Shown here piece by piece: positions 32,284 to 40,064 of a DNA stretch of 64,000 nucleotides. The notes under the pieces were generated by a model. That model searched no databases and was not told where the DNA came from. It was given only the letters and a program-made list of their open reading frames with translations. The position numbers and the translations under genes are program-made. Each line of letters opens with the position of its first letter. The first letter of the stretch is position 1. The stretch spans positions 1 to 64,000 of the forward strand of contig DATAUC010000077.1 in the NCBI GenBank assembly GCA_036268485.1, given 5' to 3'. This DNA is from Bog-473 sp036268485. Lineage in GTDB: Bacteria; Actinomycetota; Acidimicrobiia; Acidimicrobiales; RAAP-2.

Positions 32284-32790
32284 TCACCGGCCGGTCATGC
32301 CGTCGATGAGTTCGCGGGTGATATCCATGTGGCCGGCATGCCGGGCCGTCTCCTCAATGACGTGGAAGACGACCCAGCGCAGCGTGGTGGGTCGCAGGGG
32401 ACCTGATGAGGCCAGGTCGAAGCTGAAGGCGGCGTCGAGGACCCGGTCCGAAGCCGCAGTCTCTTCCCGATAGAACGCTTCGAGGTCGGACCGGTTCCAG
32501 CCATCAGGGAGATCGAACATGTGGCCCCGCCACTCCATGTCCATCGGTTCGCCGGCATAGACGGCACGGAACCACAGCCGCTCGGACAGGCCCAGGTGGA
32601 AGACGATCTGACCCAGCGAATTGGCGGCCGGGGTCGGTCGCCAGCGCAGCTGCTCCTCGTCGAGGTCGGACAGCTTGTAGATGGCGCCCTCCCGTAGGTG
32701 GGTCAGCCAACCCCGGGCCATGGTCATCTCGTCGGCCGGGGCGGATTCTTCGGGCCGGGGCACGGCCAGGATGGGAGGCGACTCGGGCAT
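32284..32790 (-). CDS. DinB-like DUF664 protein
   Basis: A 168-residue four-helix protein of the DinB/DUF664 group, relatives of mycothiol- or bacillithiol-dependent enzymes. Three His that usually bind a metal are visible in IVFHLGLSERLWFR, VFHVIEETARHAGHMDITRE. The N-terminal LREGAIYKLSDLDEEQLRWR is typical. It lies between the CocE hydrolase and paralogue B, all on the minus strand. A mycothiol-dependent transferase or detoxification role is possible. Confidence 0.85.
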   Translation of the reverse strand: MPESPPILAVPRPEESAPADEMTMARGWLTHLREGAIYKLSDLDEEQLRWRPTPAANSLGQIVFHLGLSERLWFRAVYAGEPMDMEWRGHMFDLPDGWNRSDLEAFYREETAASDRVLDAAFSFDLASSGPLRPTTLRWVVFHVIEETARHAGHMDITRELIDGMTGR

Positions 32791-32838
32791 GGGTCAAGCG
32801 TGCCTCTGGTCGCCGGGTCGGTCAAACGGCGGCGGTGC

Positions 32839-33387
32839 CTACAGCGTGGTGGTGGGCAGCGTCCCGCACTGGGCGTTGATGTAATTGGTGACCGTCGTGC
32901 TGTCGCTGTTCAACGATGCGTTGGAACCCAGCGAACTCAGGGACGCCTCCAGCGACTTGATGCTGGTCGACTTTTGAATGTCGGCCTTCAGCGTGCTGTC
33001 GAACGTGAAGAGTCCCTTAATGGCCGTCTGCACCGCGGCGGGCGCCGTCCGCATGGCGCTCAGCGCCGGACCTTCTTCCTTCACGCCCAGGTTGACGGCG
33101 GCCAGCATTGCCTTCTTGCTGGCGGCGAAGTTCTTCGAGGCGAAGGCCTTGGTGAAGGCGGCCTCGATCTTGGCGGAGTCGGTGTTCTCGCCGTTCAGGG
33201 CCTTGCACAGGGCGCTGCCCGGGTTGGTCCCATTGACCCGCTTCGGCGCCGTGGTCGTGGTCGTGTGGTGGGCAGCCTTGTGCTTGGCCTTGTCGGTGCT
33301 GGCCGAGGCGACGGTCACCGATCCGATGCTCAGAAAGAGGCCCAGGGCGAGAGCGGTGGCGCCCTGCACGGCGCGACGGGTCGACAC
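32839..33387 (-). CDS. Secreted helical Cys-pair protein (paralogue B)
   Basis: A 182-residue exported protein and paralogue of the gene at 28523-29029. The signal peptide is GATALALGLFLSIGSVTVAS. A Lys/His/Thr-rich linker follows, then the conserved frame: NPGSALC, a helical middle with APAAVQTAIKGLFTFDSTLK, and YINAQC near the end. The two Cys match those of paralogue A and may pair. Function unknown. Confidence 0.72.
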   Translation of the reverse strand: MSTRRAVQGATALALGLFLSIGSVTVASASTDKAKHKAAHHTTTTTAPKRVNGTNPGSALCKALNGENTDSAKIEAAFTKAFASKNFAASKKAMLAAVNLGVKEEGPALSAMRTAPAAVQTAIKGLFTFDSTLKADIQKSTSIKSLEASLSSLGSNASLNSDSTTVTNYINAQCGTLPTTTL

Positions 33388-33465
33388 GAATGACCTCCCA
33401 GGTCAGCTAGATGAAGGGGAGAATCCTACCGTGGCCCGCCGATCTGGGATCGGAGGGCCCACGTG

Positions 33466-33492
33466 TGAGAGAATGATGGCGTGACTCTCTCA
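33466..33492. promoter_or_regulatory. Inverted repeat across the MpaB start codon
   Basis: TGAGAGA (33466-33472) and TCTCTCA (33486-33492) are perfect 7-base arms 13 bases apart, and the GTG start (33481) lies between them. The layout fits a TetR-type operator for the co-operonic regulator at 34371. If bound there it would block transcription start or elongation. Confidence 0.4.
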
Positions 33493-34374
33493 TCCATGCA
33501 GGATCACCTCCCGCCTGGTCCTGCTGCGGCCGATACTCCGTTGGGGCCGGACTCGCTGCTCTGGCGGTTGGGCTTTCCCCGCACCTCCCTCCTCCTGGCC
33601 GGCCGGGCCCTGCTTCTCCAGACCATGCATCCGGTGGTGGGAGCCGGCGTGCGCGATTTCTCCACCTTCCGGGAGGATCCCTGGGGCCGGTTGGACCGCA
33701 CCCTGGTCTCCTTGCAGGCCCAGCTCTTCGGGGGCGCCGCCGCGGTTGACGAGGCCGCCCGCCTGCGCCAGCTGCATCGGTCCATCCGCGGCGTGGGCTT
33801 CGACGGGCAGCCCTACAGCGCGCTGAACCCCCAGGCCTACGCCTGGGTCCACCTCTCGAACTTCGACACGACCCTGTGCTTCAACCGCTGGTTCGGCCGC
33901 AGACTCTCGCCGAGCCAGCAGAAGGAGCTCTACGCCGAGTGGCGACAGGTCGGTCGGGTTCTCGGCATTCGCCAGGCCCACATGCCCCCCGATCTGGCTG
34001 CGTTGCACGCCTACGTCCGCCAGACGGTGGCCGACACCTTGGAGGACAACGAGACCGCCCGTGAACTCCTGGGCAGCTTGCGCCTCGACGACGTGGGCTC
34101 GCCCCCGTGGCCGCTGTTCCCCGAGCCCCTGTGGCGGGCCCTGCGCCCGGCCGGCCGTCTGCTGCTCTACGACACCACGGTCGGGACCCTGCCCAGTGCG
34201 TTGCGCCAGAAGCTCGGCCTGCGCTGGACCGCTCGCGACCGCCGTCGCTTGCAGGCCTTTGCCGTGGTGGCGCGGGCCGCGGCTGCCCCCGTGCCGGACC
34301 GGTTGCTGCAGTACCCCATGGCTTTTCGGGCCCAACAGGCGTCTCGACGGATGGCGCAGGGGCGGGCCTCGTGA
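33481..34374 (+). CDS. MpaB-family oxygenase (DUF2236)
   Basis: A 297-residue protein of the DUF2236/MpaB family, heme proteins related to latex-clearing rubber oxygenase. The family core is visible as LLLQTMHPVVGAGVRDFSTF (about residue 47, with a conserved His) and YAWVHLSNFDTTLCFNRWF (about residue 120, with a second conserved His). The true substrate of most members is unknown. GTG 33481 is assumed; ATG 33496 is possible. It overlaps the downstream TetR by 4 bases, so the pair forms an autoregulated unit. Confidence 0.88.
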   Translation: MTLSSMQDHLPPGPAAADTPLGPDSLLWRLGFPRTSLLLAGRALLLQTMHPVVGAGVRDFSTFREDPWGRLDRTLVSLQAQLFGGAAAVDEAARLRQLHRSIRGVGFDGQPYSALNPQAYAWVHLSNFDTTLCFNRWFGRRLSPSQQKELYAEWRQVGRVLGIRQAHMPPDLAALHAYVRQTVADTLEDNETARELLGSLRLDDVGSPPWPLFPEPLWRALRPAGRLLLYDTTVGTLPSALRQKLGLRWTARDRRRLQAFAVVARAAAAPVPDRLLQYPMAFRAQQASRRMAQGRAS

Positions 34375-35012
34375 CGCTGGCCGCGTTCTCGTTGCTCGAC
34401 CTGCTGGCGGACGACGGCCCGGACGAAAGTCAGGACGAGCGCATCACGGATGCCGCCCTGGCCGCCTTCATGGAGTTCGGCATTCGCCGCACCAGCATGG
34501 GGGAGATCGCCAAACGTGCGGCCATCAGCCCGGCCACGCTCTACCGACGCTTCAGTGGGAAGGACCATTTGGTGTGGACGGTGGGCCGCCGCGAGGTGCG
34601 CCGACTGATTGCATTGGTCGATGCCCAGGTAAACGTGGCCGACACCCCCGAGGAACAGGTGGTCACCATGGCCACGGCCTTCCTCAGCGCGCTGCGTCAG
34701 AACGCCCTGCTCCACCGCCTGCTCAGCACGGAACCCGAGATCGTCCTGCCCCTCCTGACCACCCAGGGCGGCGTGGTGCTGGCGCTGGGCCGGGCCTACG
34801 TGGCCGACTTCATCCGACGCGTGCAAGCCGCCGCCGGGCCGCCGGCCTTCGATCCCGAGCCGGTGGCGGAGATGGTGGCTCGGGTGGCCCTCTCCTTGGC
34901 CCTGACCCCCGAGACCAGTCTTCCGGTCAACGATGACGCAGCCTTCCGCCTGTTCGCCCGCCGTCATATCGCCGGCGCCCTGGGACTCTCGGCCGTCTCT
35001 GCAACGCCGTAA
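34371..35012 (+). CDS. TetR-family transcriptional regulator
   Basis: A 213-residue repressor starting at the GTG of a GTGA overlap with the MpaB gene. The helix-turn-helix is at about residues 25-70 (LAAFMEFGIRRTSMGEIAKR, then ISPATLYRRFSGKDHLVW). The helical ligand domain follows. Co-translation with the oxygenase and the inverted repeat at 33466-33492 suggest it controls its own operon. Two long open frames in other phases here are shadows. Confidence 0.92.
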   Translation: MTLAAFSLLDLLADDGPDESQDERITDAALAAFMEFGIRRTSMGEIAKRAAISPATLYRRFSGKDHLVWTVGRREVRRLIALVDAQVNVADTPEEQVVTMATAFLSALRQNALLHRLLSTEPEIVLPLLTTQGGVVLALGRAYVADFIRRVQAAAGPPAFDPEPVAEMVARVALSLALTPETSLPVNDDAAFRLFARRHIAGALGLSAVSATP

Positions 35013-35074
35013 CAGAACGCACCTCCCGCAGCTATGGTGACGCGCGGGGAGCGTCATGAGATCGGGGGCCAGCC

Positions 35075-35947
35075 ATGGAGGAACTCAGCGGCAAGGTGGC
35101 GGTCGTCACCGGTGGTGCGGCTGGCATAGGCCGGGGGATCGTCGAGGCGCTGCTCGAAGAGGGCGTGCGCGTCGTCATCGCTGACATAGAGCAACCAGTC
35201 CTGGACCAGGCGGTGGCCGAACTGGGCTCCCTGGGTGAGGTGCGCGGTGTCGTCGTCGATGTGTCGTCGGCGTCCTCGGTGGAGGCCCTGGCCGACGACG
35301 TCTTCGGTCGGGAGGGGGTCTGCCACCTTCTCTTCAACAATGCCGGCGTGACGTCGGGCGGCGGTGGACGGCCCTGGGAACAGGAGCCGAACGACTGGAC
35401 GTGGTGCTTCAGCGTCAACGTGTTCGGCGTGGCCAACGGGATGCTGTCGTTCGTGCCCCGCATGATCGAGTCGGGCCAGCCCGGAGTGGTGATCAACACC
35501 TCCAGCATGGACGGCGGCATCGCGCCGGTGCCGTACGCCTCGGTCTACGCCTCCTCCAAAGCCGCTATCTCCTGCCTGACCGAGGCCCTGGCCCACCAGC
35601 TCATGGCGGCGGAGACCAAGGTGCGGGCCGCCGTCTTCTATCCCTCCGGTGGCCTCCTCGATACGGGACTCTGGACCGCCCAGCGGAACCGGCCGCCCGA
35701 CCTGGCCCGCGTACACCCGCGCCCGCCGGCGCCCGGCACCACCTTCGAAGAATTCAAAGCCCACCTGGAGGCGTCCGGACATCCGGCCCAGCTGATGGAT
35801 CTCCGGGAGTTGGGTCGCTTTGCCGTGCGCGGCGTGCAGGCGGGCGACTTCATCATCGGCCACGGCCTCGACCGAGCGGCCGAGATGCTGCACCGTCGGG
35901 CCGACGCCATTAGCAAGGGCCAGCTGCCCCCGGCCGCATTGAGTTGA
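35075..35947 (+). CDS. Short-chain dehydrogenase/reductase
   Basis: A 290-residue classical SDR. The cofactor motif is VVTGGAAGIGRG (residues 9-20), followed by VDVSSASS, FNNAGVT and the active site SS....YASVYASSKAAI with Tyr and Lys in place. The protein has a longer C-terminus than the usual 250 residues (about 40 extra, with FEEFKAHLEASGHPAQLMDL). It ends 10 bases before the amidohydrolase start, so they are co-transcribed. The substrate is unknown. Confidence 0.92.
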   Translation: MEELSGKVAVVTGGAAGIGRGIVEALLEEGVRVVIADIEQPVLDQAVAELGSLGEVRGVVVDVSSASSVEALADDVFGREGVCHLLFNNAGVTSGGGGRPWEQEPNDWTWCFSVNVFGVANGMLSFVPRMIESGQPGVVINTSSMDGGIAPVPYASVYASSKAAISCLTEALAHQLMAAETKVRAAVFYPSGGLLDTGLWTAQRNRPPDLARVHPRPPAPGTTFEEFKAHLEASGHPAQLMDLRELGRFAVRGVQAGDFIIGHGLDRAAEMLHRRADAISKGQLPPAALS

Positions 35948-35957
35948 GGTGACGAAC

Positions 35958-37187
35958 ATGGAAACAGTAGAGCGCTACACGATCATTTCGGCCGACGGCC
36001 ACGCCGGGGGTGACATTGCGGACTACCGGCCCTACCTGGCCAGCCGATGGCATGACGACTTTGACGCCTGGGCCGCCGAGTACGTCAATCCGTTCGCCGA
36101 CCTGCAGGCCCCCATCGCCTATCGCAGCTGGGACAGCGACCGCCGGCTGGCCGAGACCGAGTCCGACGGCCTCGCCGCCGAGGTGCTCTTCCCCAATACG
36201 GTGCCCCCGTTCTTCAGCGAGGGAAATCTCGTCGCCCTTCCCCCCACGCCGCAGGACTACGACGCCCGCTGGGCCGGCGTCCAGGCCCACAACCGGTGGC
36301 TGGCCGACTTCTGTGCCCGCACACCCGGTCGTCGGGCCGGGGTCATTCAGGTCTTCGCCAATCACATGGAGGACGCCCTGTCCGAGGTGCGCTGGGCGGT
36401 GGAGCAGTTCCATCCCTTCGGCGGGATCCTGCTGCCCTCCATCCCACCCAACTCGCATCTCCCGCCGCTGTGGGAGGACCACTACGAGCCGTTGTGGCAG
36501 TTGTGTGCCGACCTCGATGTGCCGATCAACATTCACGGGGGGAGCGCCCTGCCCGATTACGGCGACCACGAAGCGGCGCGCGCCATGATGCTCATTGAGA
36601 TCCCCTGGTTCAGCCACCGGGCCGTGTGGCACCTCATCTTCTCCGGCGTGCTGGAGCGGCATCCCACCCTGCGCTTCGCCGTCACCGAGCAGGGCGTGGC
36701 CTGGTTGCCCCGCGGGCTGGAGACCCTGGATTGGTTCTACGGGCGGATGACGTTGCCCGAGGCGGCCGAGGCGCGTTTCTTCGGCGCCGCCGCGGCCCAT
36801 ATGTCCATGAAGCCGTCGGAGTACTTCGCCCGCAATTTCTGGATAGGCGCCAGCTTCCTGCGGCCGAGCGAGGCGCCCCTGCGCCATGAGCTCGGGGTCG
36901 ACCGCATCATGTGGGGTGCGGATTACCCGCACTCCGAGGGCAGCTATCCCTACACCACCGAGGCGCTACGTGTGGCTTTCGCCGACTGCCCCGAAGATGA
37001 GGTGCGCACCATGGTGGAGACCACGGCGGCCGACTTCTACGGCTTCGACCTGGCCCTGCTGCGACCGGTGGGCGATCGCATAGGGCCGTTGGTCAAAGAG
37101 GTCGGCGTGCCGTTGGACCCGGCCGACTGGCCCCGCGGCTCCACGTGCAACGCCTTCGATCCCACGCAGATTCTGCGGGCCTGGTAG
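35958..37187 (+). CDS. Amidohydrolase-2 (ACMSD-like metal-dependent hydrolase), paralogue 1
   Basis: A 409-residue TIM-barrel enzyme of the amidohydrolase-2 family. Metal ligands are suggested by ISADGHAGG near the N-terminus, INIHGGS near residue 190, and MWGADYPHSEG near residue 320. ATG 35958 is preferred because GAGG lies 8 bases upstream; GTG 35949 is in frame. A related protein (40061-41317) shares ISADxHAG, YRPYL, MWHLIFSGVLERHP-like text and GxDYPHxEG. Such proteins hydrolyse or decarboxylate ring-cleavage-type acids; the substrate here is unknown. Confidence 0.9.
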   Translation: METVERYTIISADGHAGGDIADYRPYLASRWHDDFDAWAAEYVNPFADLQAPIAYRSWDSDRRLAETESDGLAAEVLFPNTVPPFFSEGNLVALPPTPQDYDARWAGVQAHNRWLADFCARTPGRRAGVIQVFANHMEDALSEVRWAVEQFHPFGGILLPSIPPNSHLPPLWEDHYEPLWQLCADLDVPINIHGGSALPDYGDHEAARAMMLIEIPWFSHRAVWHLIFSGVLERHPTLRFAVTEQGVAWLPRGLETLDWFYGRMTLPEAAEARFFGAAAAHMSMKPSEYFARNFWIGASFLRPSEAPLRHELGVDRIMWGADYPHSEGSYPYTTEALRVAFADCPEDEVRTMVETTAADFYGFDLALLRPVGDRIGPLVKEVGVPLDPADWPRGSTCNAFDPTQILRAW

Positions 37188-37197
37188 CCGGGATCAA

Positions 37198-37635
37198 CTA
37201 TGAGGTGGGCTCGCTGCAGTTGAACATCCAGCGCACGCCGAAGCGGTCGGCGCAGGTGCCCCAGTAGGCCTCCCATGGCATGTCCTGTAGGCCGAAGAGG
37301 TCACTGCCACCGTCGGAGAGCGCGGCGAAGAGTCGCTCGGTCTCGGTGCGGTCCTCCAGCTCCAGATTGATGGTGACGTTGTTGCCGTAGCGCAGTTCAT
37401 GCCCCGCCGAGGCCAACATGTCGGTCGCCATCAGGAGGTGACCGCCCAGAATCGGTAGCTCAATATGCATCACCATTTGCTTCTCTTCCTCGGAGAGCGC
37501 TGGCATGTTCGGATCGGGCATATCCCCCATACGAAAGATCGGCCCTGCGAACTCGGTACCGAAGATGCCCTTGTAGAAGGTGAAGGCCTCCTCGGTGTTG
37601 CCCATGAAGTTCAGGTAGGTGCTGACTCGGCTCAT
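37198..37635 (-). CDS. PhnB/VOC-type protein
   Basis: A 145-residue protein of the PhnB-like glyoxalase group. It starts MSRVSTYLNFMGNTEEAFTF, has FRMGDMP near residue 40, LMATDMLASAGHELRYG mid-chain, and ends with the family motif WGTCADRFGVRWMFNC. ATG 37635 is chosen because AAGGAG lies 5 bases upstream. It is convergent with amidohydrolase paralogue 1. Members are common and have no firm function. Confidence 0.88.
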   Translation of the reverse strand: MSRVSTYLNFMGNTEEAFTFYKGIFGTEFAGPIFRMGDMPDPNMPALSEEEKQMVMHIELPILGGHLLMATDMLASAGHELRYGNNVTINLELEDRTETERLFAALSDGGSDLFGLQDMPWEAYWGTCADRFGVRWMFNCSEPTS

Positions 37636-37692
37636 CGGATCTCCTTGCATAAGGCGGTCGGTCGCATGGTTGACGTCGCGGCGGCGCAGAAA

Positions 37693-38442
37693 TCATCGCG
37701 CCTCGCTGAGCACCCACTCCAGCGCGTCGCAGATGGCGGCATGGCCGACCGGATCGAAGGCGTGGCCCATGCCGGCCACCACGACGGCGTGGGCCTCGGG
37801 GAGCGCCTCTGTCGTCACGTTGAGCGAGAAGTGGAACGGGATGAGCCGGTCCCGCCGGCCGTGCACGATGGCCAGGGGGACAAGGCTGACCACCTTCGGG
37901 GCCACAGCGCGTGGCGGTTCGGGCGGGTTCCAAACCGGATGGATGCGCACCCGGGCATGTCGGGCGGAGTAGCGGCGGCCGGCTCCGGTGCGGGTCAATG
38001 CCACGGTCAGCAAGGCGCGCAGCCGAAGAGGGATGCGCCAGTCTCCTGGACTCGATACCACGACGACGCCGGCCAGGTCGGGATCGCTCTGGGCGTAGGC
38101 CAACGCTGCGATCGCCCCCATGGAGGCGCCCACCAGCGCCACCCGGGCATGTCGGCTCCGGGCCAGCTGCACCGCGGCAGCCACGTCGTGACGCTCCAGA
38201 TCGCCCAACGTCGAGTACCCGTCGGACTCCCCGTGACCCCGGGCGTCGTAGGAGACGACATCAACGCCCCGGGCGTTGATCATTTTGGCCAGGGCCTCTA
38301 CGTGTGGGTGGTCCTTGGTGGCGGAGAGCCCATGGACCAGGACCACCATGGCGGCAGCGTCATCCGAGCTGGTCCAGGAGCGGGTGGCCAGCTCGACCCC
38401 GTCGCTGGTCACGATGTGTGCCTCGGTGTCGTGGACCGACAT
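37693..38442 (-). CDS. Alpha/beta hydrolase
   Basis: A 249-residue alpha/beta hydrolase. The oxyanion strand reads VVLVHGLSATKDH (about residue 33). The nucleophile Ser is in LVGASMGAIAAL (about residue 104), the acid is likely in IVHGRRDRLIPFH, and the His is in VVVAGMGHAFDP. It resembles esterases and lysophospholipase-like enzymes. It stands alone between PhnB and a TetR gene, both also on the minus strand. Confidence 0.9.
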   Translation of the reverse strand: MSVHDTEAHIVTSDGVELATRSWTSSDDAAAMVVLVHGLSATKDHPHVEALAKMINARGVDVVSYDARGHGESDGYSTLGDLERHDVAAAVQLARSRHARVALVGASMGAIAALAYAQSDPDLAGVVVVSSPGDWRIPLRLRALLTVALTRTGAGRRYSARHARVRIHPVWNPPEPPRAVAPKVVSLVPLAIVHGRRDRLIPFHFSLNVTTEALPEAHAVVVAGMGHAFDPVGHAAICDALEWVLSEAR

Positions 38443-38579
38443 CCCGCCTCATTTCGAGGACAAAAGCCTGAGGTGCGACGGTGCTCGGGTCCAACGCCGT
38501 GCTGCCCGGAGGGCTGATCGCAGTCCACCCTATGGGTGGGCCGAACCCCATCAGCCGGCTTGGCCGGCCCAGGGCAGCG

Positions 38580-39218
38580 CTAGGTAGACAGCAGCCCGTC
38601 CAACAACCGTTCGAGGGTGAAGAGGAAGAGCGCGTCGGTGTCGACGCCTTGCTCCATGGCTCGCTGCAATCCGGCGTCGACGGCGCCCCCGCCCAAGCTG
38701 TGCCAGAGCTCCTGGGTCGTCTCGCTGCCGGGCACCCGCTGTTCGAAGTTGTTGGTCAGAAGAATGAAGCCGCCTACGGTGAAGAGGATGGCCCGCACCA
38801 CCATGGCCGCCTCCTCGTCGCGCAATCCGGCTGCTGCCACCTCTCGGGCCAGCGCCACCTGGGTCGGGAACGACAATTCGGCCGCCCGGCCGAGCTCGAG
38901 GGCCAGGAGTTGGACCTGCTGGGTGGCCGCCACCTGTTGGCGCAGGCCGGTGGCCAGTTCGATCATGCGCCGGCGCGGCGTCCGGCTCCGCACCTTGGGC
39001 TGGGGCAGCTCGGCAATGAGTTCGGTCAGGACCCGGTGCAAGAGTGCTTCCCGGCTTCCGTAGTGCCAGTAGACCGACGTGGGCGTCACGCCGGCTGCGG
39101 TGGCCACTTTGCGCATGGTGATCCCGACCACGCCATCTTCGAGGAGGAGGGCGCGCGCCGCCGCCACCAAGCGCTGTTCCGTGGGTTCCTCCACGGTGGG
39201 CGGCGGGGGCGTCGGCAC
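38580..39218 (-). CDS. TetR-family transcriptional regulator
   Basis: A 212-residue repressor. The helix-turn-helix is at about residues 15-60 (ARALLLEDGVVGITMRKVAT, then VTPTSVYWHYGSREALLH). GTG 39218 is chosen after a Pro-rich start; the open frame reaches further upstream only as a shadow. It is divergent from the acetoacetate-decarboxylase-like gene, and a clear palindromic operator candidate lies in the 69-base gap. Confidence 0.9.
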   Translation of the reverse strand: MPTPPPPTVEEPTEQRLVAAARALLLEDGVVGITMRKVATAAGVTPTSVYWHYGSREALLHRVLTELIAELPQPKVRSRTPRRRMIELATGLRQQVAATQQVQLLALELGRAAELSFPTQVALAREVAAAGLRDEEAAMVVRAILFTVGGFILLTNNFEQRVPGSETTQELWHSLGGGAVDAGLQRAMEQGVDTDALFLFTLERLLDGLLST

Positions 39219-39259
39219 GTCGGGGCAGCGTAGCGACTCTCGACACCCCGCCCCGTCTG

Positions 39260-39274
39260 TGGAACAGTGTTGCA
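39260..39274. promoter_or_regulatory. TetR operator candidate before the decarboxylase gene
   Basis: TGGAACAGTGTTGCA is a near-perfect inverted repeat (TGGAACA and TGCAACA arms around one base). It lies 13 bases before ATG 39288, next to the ribosome site GGGAGG. GGAACA-n-TGTTCC-like sites are common for TetR proteins of lipid metabolism. Confidence 0.55.
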
Positions 39275-39287
39275 GAAGGGAGGGTCC

Positions 39288-40064
39288 ATGCAGACAGTCA
39301 GGTATGGAGCACGTGCCGCGCTGGTCAACCATGAGTTGGCGGCCAAGAAGGCGGACATCTGGTCCGAGGCCGTGACGGCCATCTACACGACCGATCCGGA
39401 CATCATCGCGGCGGTCCTCCCGCCGCCGCTGGAGGTCGGGCCCCAGCCGTTGGTGCGCATCACCATCACCAAGGTCGAGATGCCCGGCTACCCGGTCTTC
39501 GGAGCCGGATGGATCGGGGTGCAGGCGCGTCACGGCGATCATGTGGGTGAGTACCCCATCCTCATGCCCATGACCACCGAGCAATCCACCATCGGCGGCC
39601 GCGAGACCAACGGCGAGCCTAAGAAGCTGGCCGAGGTCGAGGTCCGGCGCCAGGGGAACCGAGTGGAGGCGCGCATCGCCCGCATGGGCTTCACCCTGTG
39701 CGAGATCGTGGGCCGGGTCACCGAGACCCGGGAGAACTACGAGAAGGAAAAGACGGACTTCTGGTTCAAGGTGTCGCCCTCGGCCGAGGAGCCCGGAGCT
39801 CTCGACCAGGACCCGCTCCTGGTCTACGGGGAGAAGACAGAGCGCACCCGCCTCCACGAGGGCATTGAGGGAGAACTCATCATTAAGGAGGCGCCGCTCG
39901 ATCCCATCGCCGACCTGGTCATCCGCCGCGTCGTGGATTTGAACTGGACCGAGCGCGCCTCCACCCAGGTGGGCCGGATCATCGGCCCCGTGCCACGAGC
40001 CGACCTGGCTCCCTATCTCCATCAGCGCTACGACGACTTTTCCGTCCTGGGGGCATCCAAGTGA
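39288..40064 (+). CDS. Acetoacetate decarboxylase-like protein
   Basis: A 258-residue protein of the acetoacetate decarboxylase fold. The Schiff-base Lys region is NGEPKKLAEVEV near residue 108, as in the NxPKK motif of the family. Other matches are VLPPPLEVG, VGEYPILMPM and LVIRRVVDLNW. ATG 39288 has GGGAGG upstream. It overlaps amidohydrolase paralogue 2 by 4 bases (GTGA), so both act in one pathway. Relatives act on acetoacetate or on other 3-oxo or unsaturated acids; the substrate here is open. Confidence 0.88.
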   Translation: MQTVRYGARAALVNHELAAKKADIWSEAVTAIYTTDPDIIAAVLPPPLEVGPQPLVRITITKVEMPGYPVFGAGWIGVQARHGDHVGEYPILMPMTTEQSTIGGRETNGEPKKLAEVEVRRQGNRVEARIARMGFTLCEIVGRVTETRENYEKEKTDFWFKVSPSAEEPGALDQDPLLVYGEKTERTRLHEGIEGELIIKEAPLDPIADLVIRRVVDLNWTERASTQVGRIIGPVPRADLAPYLHQRYDDFSVLGASK

